From the NCBI GenBank assembly GCA_004352715.1, contig SCFE01000044.1, forward strand, positions 2,098,372-2,162,371: a stretch of DNA of 64,000 nt. The letters run 5' to 3'. A program made the translations under genes and the position numbers. Position 1 is the first letter of the stretch. Each line of letters opens with the position of its first letter. This DNA is from Hofstenia miamia (taxonomy: Eukaryota; Xenacoelomorpha; Acoela). Of the stretch, positions 56,054 to 64,000 are shown one piece after another. The notes under the pieces are model-generated. The model was not told where the DNA came from and searched no databases. It worked only from the letters and a program-made list of their open reading frames with translations.

Positions 56054-57486
56054 TGTAGCATCAACCCTAAGGAATAAGCTGCGAACTAAAAGGGAATAGT
56101 GTCAAAAGATTAGTAGTGATTAAATATGATCAAAAGTGATTGTAAAATTTAGTTAAATACCTTATTCATATGTATTATGCAACTAAGTTACAATATTGCA
56201 CATTATGAGAGATACAGCATAGCCAATTAAGAAAAATTAGACAAATTGTAACAAGTGAATTTACACTTAAGTCAGAACAGCCATGTTGGCAGACGATTAA
56301 TTCAAAATTTGAAATCAGCAGGTACTTAGAACTTTTTTAGATAAATAGCTTAGAATTTAAATGAAAGTTGATGAACAATAAATTCTTCGGAGTTTATTTT
56401 AATTTCTTTTCATTGTTTATCTGGTTTGATATTTAGTAAAATGTTCAGCTAAGCAAGTTGTGTCGAGTAGTGGCTGGATTCCATCATGGGAGTGATTCAA
56501 GGGTCCTTGTGCCAGTCATGAAACCGCACTTAAGTTATGGATAGGGAGTTTTTCAATTCTTGCTTAGTCTGACTATTGATCACTACATGTACATTATAAC
56601 AGATTCACAAAATGGCTGGATAGCCAACAATTAGGATTGTATCTATATTATTAAAAGTAGGAGACTTGACAATAATTGATCAAATAAATGACTTTACATG
56701 TATTGTTATTAAATGTAAGTGTAGGAAGCTGCAATATATTAACTAATTATTAAAGCCAATAGTTTTATGGTAATGGCTAATTTGATATTAACTTAATGCA
56801 GCTAGTGTCAACGTCTGGTCACTTTACTTATTCAGTCTAGCAAACACCTTACAAAATTGAGTTTAAGTCAGTAATGTTTTGACATGAGTATGTGCACTGA
56901 GCTAATGTAAGGTACACATAATTAATTCTCATTGAGCTTGAGCTGAGATGGTCAATTGCTAACAAAGGAGAGGAACTGCTGTGTGGAGATCAGCTTCAGG
57001 CAGTAACCCAGNNNNNNNNNNNNNNNNNNNNNNNNNNNNNNNNNNNNNNNNNNNNNNNNNNNNNNNNNNNNNNNNNNNNNNNNNNNNNNNNNNNNNNNNN
57101 NNNNNNNNNNNNNNNNNNNNNNNNNNNNNNNNNNNNNNNNNNNNNNNNNNNNNNNNNNNNNNNNNNNNNNNNNNNNNNNNNNNNNNNNNNNNNNNNNNNN
57201 NNNNNNNNNNNNNNNNNNNNNNNNNNNNNNNNNNNNNNNNNNNNNNNNNNNNNNNNNNNNNNNNNNGAGATCAGCTTCAGGCAGTAACCCAGTTAGTCAA
57301 TTAGAGAACACTGCATGGCTTTGTCACCTAAACAGGGAGGATTAATATTCAGTTAATGTAACTCGCTAAACAAAGAGGAAACATCTAGCAGTCTATTAAA
57401 TTAGTAAATCCTTACCCGCCATTAATCAAGCAATAATTATTAACAATAATACACAATGCTAAAGGCCTGGTAGAGGATTCATGACA
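56054..57486 (+). mobile_element. solo LTR, A-type
   Basis: Starts TGTAGCATCAACCC and ends GAGGATTCATGACA, a damaged version of GATGTTACA. Without the 255-N gap and the 26-bp overlap at its edges the length is about 1152 bp. It lies inside a reverse LTR. Confidence 0.8.
57012..57266. other. assembly gap, probably spurious
   Basis: The same 26 bp lie immediately left (56986-57011) and right (57267-57292) of the Ns, as expected when two overlapping contigs were not merged. Confidence 0.95.
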
Positions 57487-57934
57487 TAAATGCATTTGGC
57501 AGTCCGGGACTCAAACTTAAATAATCATACTCACCCTAGTATCCTGACCACTACTTTGCACAAAATGCTTAGCTTGACATTTTGTTTAATAAAGCAAACT
57601 GTAACAAAGAAATGATAAGTCCAATTCCAAAGAATTTATTTCATTATTGTTAATATTAAATTTCTAACAACATGTTTTCACTATTTTAGTAAGCAAACAA
57701 GCACCTGTCTTCTATGTTAATTTGTTTTCCCATGCCTCAGCATAGTAAGCTAAAATTAATGAGCAGTGTATTATCCTCACATTTTGGTAAAACATATTTC
57801 CAACAAATATTTGTCCAGCCAATCAGAATATAAAAAATTGTTAATAGCATATATACTAAGTACCAAGTTTCTTTATATTCTTTTATTTTCTTTCTGTAAG
57901 TTGTAAATTTATTATTCAGAAGGATTATGCTACA
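57487..57934 (-). mobile_element. reverse LTR, right part
   Basis: Contains reversed TATCCTGACCACTACTTTGC and GCTTAGCTTGACATTTTG and ends GGATTATGCTACA, the reverse of an LTR start. Confidence 0.68.
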
Positions 57935-59658
57935 TTTGGTTTAGTATAAAAATTTTTAAATTATTAGGCATTGGAATTTTTCTCCTAAAAGTTTGCCATT
58001 TGATAATACTTTTACAAGTAACTGCAAATTAAAACAGATTCAAAAAGTTATTTATTTCATTGTCAAACAGTATTACATTAATTATATGCATTCTTGGTTT
58101 GTATGCAAGCATAAAACCAAAAACATATCTTGATTTGAGTAACATCAAATTGTACAGTTCTATAGTTCTTATTCAAATTATTTTTTTCTCCTACTTACAA
58201 CAGGTATATTTAGATCAGTAATTGCTTTCAAATTCTTCAATCTTTTTTTTCCAAATACTGGATTTTCATGACAATTTTTTGAGAAATTGGTGATATACTG
58301 GGTTTCCCTACAATGCTCTAAGTGAATTATCTTAGGGACTAAAATTCAATTAATATGTGAATCTGTACATTGCTGGTCAAACATCAATTAAAATACAATT
58401 AACTTCAAAGATTCTTAGCATAATTTTATCTAACCCTTCCTAAAACATATGTAGAACTCTTTTCAAAGGAGTTTTTTCTGCCCCATACCTAATTTGATAG
58501 GTGTCAATGAAAATGACAAAGACAGATTTTAGGAACATAATTTTGCTAAAAAATTTATTGTTTTTTAGTGAATAATAAGTTTGTGTTTCAAAAAACACAA
58601 AAATTCAAAGAATTTGAACACTTAAGAATTAATCTCTAACTATGCATGTGACCAAAATGAATCACAGATATCTCCAATGTCCTCAAAATATTTCATACAA
58701 TATCCCAATTTTCTACACTCATTTATATAGTATGTCCAGTCAGAAAAGAATCACTTGAAAAAATAATATATCACATTCAAGAAATATACTTTTTTATTTC
58801 AACATTCATGGTTCTAAACAACTGTTATAGCAATAATTAACCTCATATGCAAAGACCTCTTTGCTTCAATTCTTACAGGGATAAAATATGTTGAGGTCAG
58901 GGCATTCAATTTGCATCGTCATGAGCTTAAGTTATAGTTAACTATGGTCACCCTTTATATCACTTGGCATTTTGTAGCAATATATGACTTTCAATAATAG
59001 TTTTTTCTTCATTGTCACCTTGTGGAGAATGCTTCAAGCTAGCCAGTTATTCAATAAAGAGATACTGTAGCTCCTAAAGTTTTCCATTATTTCCTAAATG
59101 TATTTTCCTTTTGATAATACCAAAGCAATTATAATTGCTTAAGAAAATTATTTAATTATTAAGTTTTGCTTCATCATCTACTGCACCCTGGTTTTATCAC
59201 AATTTATTAGGGTAAATTGAAGTGTTTGGCTTAATAGGGCAAACAATTGATCTCTGCAATTTCTGTGGTGGCTTTAAGTTTTTTATACCTCATTGATTGT
59301 GTCACCACAAGTTTATTTGCAAATAATTATGCATTAAGCAATTTTTATTCAAAGAATTATTTATAATGACTAAATTCAAGTGAATAAATGTTGTAATTAC
59401 TATGAAACAAAGCTAACATGAGGTCATCCTTACTTACTAGTACATATTTCCATTAAAAGAAATCTAGCAAAATATTTTATCTTAAAGTATTAATTAACAT
59501 TAACAAATTTATTCTGCATAAAATGCAGGCAGTGAGAGCTTCATGAGTTGTCATATTTGAGCTATGTACTTTATATTTAAAAGAGGTTTTCTGATATACT
59601 ACATTATACTTCAATTTTCCAATATTCTTAATGAAAGAACTACTTATATATTACTAAC
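57935..59658. other. intron of SRCR gene, unclassified part
   Basis: AT-rich. No ORF or repeat recognised. Confidence 0.5.
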
Positions 59659-59818
59659 CCATATCCTAAGGTGGAACATGCAGCATCTGTATTAATGGAG
59701 TTCCATTTATCATCACAAATAATTCCCCAAACTCCTAGTCTTAGTATTTCAAGTCTTCCTGCTACAGTTGTTTCAGAATTTTGCTGTTGAACTAATCGCA
59801 GCTGCTTACCTACAGAAC
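59659..59818 (-). CDS. SRCR-domain gene, exon for N-terminal half of an SRCR domain
   Basis: 160-bp exon. Acceptor CTGTTTTAG before 59818, donor GG|GTTAGT after 59659 (minus strand). It enters in phase 1 and leaves in phase 2. Reading: L-R-L-V, then a G-R-L-E strand, W-G-I-I-C-D-D-K-W, and A-C-S-T-L-G-Y-G, the classic first half of an SRCR domain. Joined in phase to 35507-35700 it gives one complete domain of about 115 residues. The phase-1 ends match exons of multi-SRCR receptor genes, so more domains may lie outside the window. Confidence 0.9.
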
Positions 59819-59967
59819 CTAAAACAGAAAATAATTCATACAATTAATCATTTTAGATTAATATAATAAATTAAATCTCTGTGAAAAGAAACATTGTTGC
59901 TGAAGCACATGAAAATATGCTATGTTAATGTAATATTTGCGAATATTTTATTAAAATGTAAGCAATA

Positions 59968-60013
<46 letters not shown>

Positions 60014-60480
60014 ATGTTTATGACTTTTTCACACCATTTTTTTACTTAGTCTATTTCAAAAACAACCCATGCAAACTTGATTGAAGTTGCAAAAAACTAT
60101 CATAGAAATGTAATTTATTGTAAAACTGAATTATAAAATTGCCACAATGTGCACACAATCATAAATTGATGATATGCACAGCAAAATTTGATAAAATCAT
60201 TATATTATTGCATGCATTAAAGTTCAGCAATCAAAGTTTTGTACTACTTTGATAGAATTTCAGCACAGATGTTGCTTCTTTGTGTATTGATATCAGAGGT
60301 TTCTGAAGCAAGTTGGTGCTTTCTTATAATTGAGCAATTCAATTTTTTGTGAAAACCTATTGGTCAAACAATTGATTTGAGTACCACATATTAATTCACT
60401 CCTCAGTAATGAATTTGCACACTGTGAGCAAAACATCATGATGTTGTGCAAAAATATATAACCTAAATCTATATCAGTAT
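59819..60480. other. AT-rich stretch with (TA)n
   Basis: Intron or upstream flank of the SRCR gene. A TA-rich microsatellite lies at about 59967-60010. Nothing else recognised. Confidence 0.55.
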
Positions 60481-61067
60481 GGAAAAATCGTCTCTACTGA
60501 GACAGTGATCAACCCTCAGATAATATGTCTCACTGAAAGCTGCCTCAAGCGATACCATGACTCAGCTATTTTCTCAATCCCAAGCTATTACTAACCATAT
60601 CATTGTGATTGCAATCCTAAAATCAATGGTGATGTATGTGGTTTGGAAAAATCTTGTGAAAATATTAAATTACTTGACCTTTATATTGTTATGCTGCTGA
60701 TCTATTGGCTGCAAATGTCATCAAATGGAACATTCTACTAATTGTCAACACTTTAGTCAAACAAATTGACTGCTTTTGCAATCTTAACTTTAACTCAAAC
60801 CTAAATTGGGATTTTAATAATAGCTTTAGTAGCTCAGCACTGTCTGACATTAATGATTGCCTAAATCTTTTTTGCAAAATCACAACTACCTCACACTCAC
60901 TATCAGTTTTGGATTTATTTCTAATGGATCATCATATTTTTTGTTCACATAAATCATCAGACTTACTGCTGCCTCATTTAAAATCTGCTCATCTTTTAAT
61001 TAATCCTGTTATAAATCATTGTGTAATGTTATTGACCTCAGAGAATTGCAATGTCAATTTTTATTAA
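60481..61067 (+). pseudogene. LINE endonuclease fragment (APE-type)
   Basis: The frame from about 60499 reads P-Q-I-I-C-L-T-E-S-C-L, which holds the catalytic Glu of APE endonucleases, followed by an Y-H-D-S-A block. After a frameshift, 60705-61067 matches the endonuclease piece at 23238-23603 (L-N-L-F-C-K-I-T, H-S-L-S-V-L-D-L). Same LINE family as 22183-24690. Confidence 0.72.
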
Positions 61068-61905
61068 GTGAATTCAACTTTATTTTCTTCTCACAATTAT
61101 GCAATACTTCTGACAAAAATGACAAGCTGAATTATTTCTTTGAGGCAATCATCTTTGTAACCTTTTGTCATTCCTTATTTGTCTGCTAAGCTTGATAATT
61201 ATAATCCAATTTGCTATTAAGAGTGATCAGTGAACTTTAACAAAAACGTGTTTGTCTTCCTCATTAGAGACTGATAGTGTAATGTACAAACACCTTTGCT
61301 AGAAGATATCACCTGGAGATAATAAATCAGAGACATTATTCTAGAAGCAGCATGCATGGATGGAAATCATTGGAGTAATTACAATATGCATAACAACAAA
61401 CAGTTGGTTAATAAGCTTGATCTGTTACTTTTTAAAGACCAGGAGTTTTTAAGCAACTTAGCTAATCCATTCACAAACAAAATGAATAATTTCAGTTTAC
61501 CTGATCTTAGTGAGATAGTAGACAATCATAAAGGGTTGCCACTAGTCACAACTAGGGAAATATTTAATTTATTGAATTACACTAAGGTATCCAAATCTAT
61601 TGATTTAGATGGTATTATTTTGATATTGTTCAAAAAAGTGCTTTATAGATTTTTGACCTAATTTGAAATTTTTTAACACATGTATTGAACATAGAGTCTT
61701 TCCAAAATTTTATAGGTTTTCTTAAATAAGTGCTATTCCTAAAAGTTCTGACATGAATGATTTCTCTTTTTGACCAATAGCCTCAATTTTGCTACTCTTG
61801 AATTTTTTTGCAAGGGCTTTAAACTCTGGTTTATATATACAACCTTTAAGAAAGAGTCATATATGACCAGAGCCCTAATTAAGATAAAGAATAAAGAACC
61901 CCTTA
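61068..61905 (+). pseudogene. LINE pre-RT and RT N-terminal fragment
   Basis: 61356-61661 aligns with 23857-24180 (K-Q-L-V-N-K-L-D-x-L-L, F-x-L-P-D-L-S-E-I-V). A weak T-R-A-L-I-K-I segment near 61870 corresponds to T-N-T-A-L-I-K-I in the other copy. It is cut near 61905-61946 against element E. Confidence 0.65.
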
Positions 61906-61946
61906 ACTCTTGGGTGCAGTAAGTGAAACCTACATGCTAAGTTTGG

Positions 61947-62213
61947 CCACTCTTAACTGCACCGCTTCCAGTACTCCTTTAGTATCGATATATTTGCCAG
62001 ATGCGTTGATAAGCCTCTTATTACACTTAGTGAGGTCTTCTCTTAGGAATCCTAACTTAGTTGCGCAGTCGTCTGTAATTATCGAGGTTGCCGCTCCCGT
62101 ATCGATGGTTGCTTTTATCATTATCCCGTTAACCGATATTGTCATTGTATTTACTGTATCCATGTTCGCCATAATCATCACTGCTGCGCGGTTTTCAGGA
62201 GTCGGCGCTCCAC
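61947..62213 (-). pseudogene. protease of element E, truncated
   Basis: Minus strand, -1 frame after Gag. The active site I-D-T-G-A-A-T-S-I-I-T-D-D-C is intact. Homology stops at V-Q-L-R-V-A (about 61947), so flap and C-terminus are missing. Because no solo LTR interrupts it here, this copy shows the undisturbed frame for element A. Confidence 0.85.
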
Positions 62214-62528
62214 TTAGTTTTCCGATTCCTCTTCCGTTTGGGGTTCTTCATTTGTTTCTCCTTCCAATTCTATCAAATCTTCTTCTTCGAAATACCCCTG
62301 TTCTTCTCCAATCATGTTTATTTGTTTGTGGCACTCATCTTTCCTATGCCCCTTTTTCCCACAATTGTAACATTTAATATCTTTCTCACGAACCTTCTTC
62401 GTTTTTCCGTCTCTCGTCTTTATTTTTATTGTCGTCTCTTGTTTGTCGGCCTCGTACATTTTCGTTGTATTTTTCGGCTTGAGGTTGTTCCTCCAGTTTG
62501 GCGCTTCTCTATGCCAGGCTGCTTTTTC
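62214..62528 (-). pseudogene. Gag C-terminal part of element E (CCHC knuckle)
   Basis: Open from A-W-H-R-E-A-P through the knuckle C-Y-N-C-G-K-K-G-H-R-K-D-E-C (about 62341-62382) to an acidic tail and E-N-stop (TAA 62214-62216). GGAAAAC before the stop is at 62217-62223. The middle of Gag is missing at the single N, 62529. Confidence 0.88.
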
Positions 62529-62529
62529 N

Positions 62530-63090
62530 GATTTCCATCAAATCATGTTGTAAGTGTTTAGATTGTTCGTCTCTGTTTGCCTCAAGTCGAGTTATTTGAC
62601 TTTTGAGTTGTAATATCTCTGCAGCTTGTATATCATTATCCTGTATCAACTGCCGGTTTGTCCTTTCTAACATCTTATTCTTGTCTTGCAGGAGCTGATT
62701 TTGTTCGAGGAATCTGCTGTTCGATTCTGTTAGCTGTTTTGTAAGTGACTTGATTTCACTTTGGAACACTTCGCTCTGTTCGATTAATCTGGTGTCCATG
62801 TCAATTTGGATATTCCTAATTGTTTCCGCACTTGCTAACTCGATGTCTTCTATTCTTTTTGTTAACAGACCAATTTCCTCTCGTAGTAGTTTCTCTGTTT
62901 CATTGTTCTTTCTCAGAATTTCCATTATTTCTGGGGTTCCTGGTTCAGAAGAAGATTCATGTCTTGTTGACTCTGGGGGTTGGGTTGCTTCCGAGTTTCT
63001 TGGATAGGATGACGATCATGTAGCCATAGGGGTAGTGGTTTTCGGTATCGCCTTCTTTGCGCTTCCTCTCTTGCTTTTATTGTTTGTCAT
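62530..63090 (-). pseudogene. Gag N-terminal coiled coil of element E
   Basis: Starts M-T-N-N-K-S at 63090, basic then Ser/Pro-rich, with one TGA (near 63020) at the same place as in A. Then a long coiled coil (62925-62530): L-L-R-E-E-I-G-L-L-T-K-R-I-E-D, F-L-E-Q-N-Q-L-L-Q-D-K. Element A shares each block. Confidence 0.85.
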
Positions 63091-63294
63091 TGTTCCTAAT
63101 GTCGTAGTGGCATTCTGGTTCGGTTATGATTCAGGGGTCTGGTTTGCACCTGTTGCGATTGAAGTTTTCTGCGTTTGCTGACTTTGTGTTTCCATTTGCT
63201 GTTCTGTTGCTTCCTTTTCACTTTTCCTTTGAGTTTAAGAATCTTTAAAGAAGTATCACTGGATTGTTTCCTCTCCATTGACGTTGTTCTTAGT
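63091..63294 (-). other. leader of element E
   Basis: About 200 bp between primer site and Gag start, also found in A (6797-6995). Short ORFs in it are not conserved in frame between copies. Confidence 0.55.
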
Positions 63295-63308
63295 TGTCAC
63301 AGTCGCCA
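63295..63308 (-). promoter_or_regulatory. primer binding site of element E
   Basis: The minus strand reads TGGCGACTGTGACA, one mismatch to the tRNA-Arg(UCG) complement, directly after the LTR. Confidence 0.85.
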
Positions 63309-64000
63309 TGTAACATCCTCCACCTAGCTTATTACGCCGTGTCTAATTACTGATAATGAGTACTCGGTAAATTGTGGGTGAGGTGTTACCAAGTTGTTGA
63401 ACCATCAGACCTTTCTCTCTTATTAACTAGTTATGTTAATTAAATAATTGAGTATTGACTATCACTGTTTAGGTGACAGAGCAGTATGACGTTTCCTCTC
63501 TGGTTCTTCCATGGGCTCCTGCCCAAAGCCGATCTCCACAAGACAGCTCCTCTCCTTCATAACCAATGATTGAGTCCACAGCACCACCTCAGCTCAACTG
63601 GAACTAATTATGTGTACCTTACGTTAGCTCGGTGCATGCACTCAAGTAAAGTTGTAACTGACTTAAACTCAAAGTTGTAAAGTGTTTGTTGTTTTGATTT
63701 AGTAAAGCAACCGGGCATTGACACTAACTGCATTTACAAAATATTAGAATAGCCATTACCGTAAAACTATCGGCTTAATGATTTAAGTAATAAGATTGCA
63801 GTTTCCTACACCTACATTTAATAGTATTACATGTAAGGTCATTTATCAAGTCAATTATAGTCGAGTCTCCTACATTTAAGAACATATATATATCCCTAAG
63901 TGTCGACTATCCAGTTGTTTCAAGCATTGATTATTTCATACATGTATTGATCGATAGTCAGACTAGGCAAGAATCGAAAAACTCCTAACCATAACGTAAG
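63309..64000 (-). repeat. 5' LTR of element E, cut by window end
   Basis: Reverse of the A-type LTR from GGATGTTACA inward. Closely matches the solo LTR at 8826-10327 and covers the interval lost in that copy's gap. Confidence 0.9.

Overview
The window looks like nuclear DNA of an AT-rich animal genome, most likely an aquatic invertebrate such as a sponge or other early-branching metazoan. The phylum is inferred from a scavenger-receptor (SRCR) gene with symmetric phase-1 domain exons, CR1/Jockey-like LINEs, a Penelope-like element, a hAT-type miniature element and many Ty3/gypsy elements. I see no rRNA or tRNA genes, CRISPR array or prokaryotic operon. Five long N runs and three single-N joins show a draft scaffold.

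The only host gene I can support is an SRCR-domain gene on the minus strand. The N-terminal half of one SRCR domain is an exon at 59659-59818 and the C-terminal half is an exon at 35507-35700. Splice signals, phase and domain register all agree, so the roughly 24 kb between them is one intron, filled with nested retrotransposons.

The rest is largely a retrotransposon nest. The main family is a large Ty3/gypsy element: LTRs of about 1.11-1.16 kb (TGTAGCAT...GTTACA or GCTACA), a tRNA-Arg(UCG)-type primer site, coiled-coil Gag with one CCHC knuckle, Pol in the -1 frame (protease, RT, RNase H, integrase with a GPY/F-like tail), a spacer rich in a short repeated motif, and a third ORF of about 985 codons after integrase that I do not recognise. 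ORF3 ends inside the first bases of the 3' LTR.

Layout: 1-3555, microsatellite, two copies of a second LTR family (G) around a broken unknown ORF; 3556-5222, minus-strand LINE with a PHD finger; 5250-22182, a plus-strand LINE split by element A (5565-21002), which itself holds a minus solo LTR (8826-10327) and a minus family-G solo LTR (17679-19048); 22183-24690, a second LINE; 24690-29801, a minus gypsy element D split by deletion derivative B (25189-28653); 31208-31577, hAT-like miniature element; 33440-34199, LTR pieces; 34200-35341, Penelope-like element with GIY-YIG endonuclease; 37191-47734, a minus LTR split by element C (37698-47216); 47735-57934, LTR-within-LTR nesting including rearranged element F (51015-55005); 60480-61905, LINE fragment; 61947-64000, minus element E running off the window.

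Almost every element ORF is broken. The strongest candidate for something undescribed is the gypsy family itself: the unknown ORF3, the dispersed GCYGAYTYRAGGGCA motif that precedes both RT and ORF3, and an eight-unit 51-bp expansion of that motif in element C.
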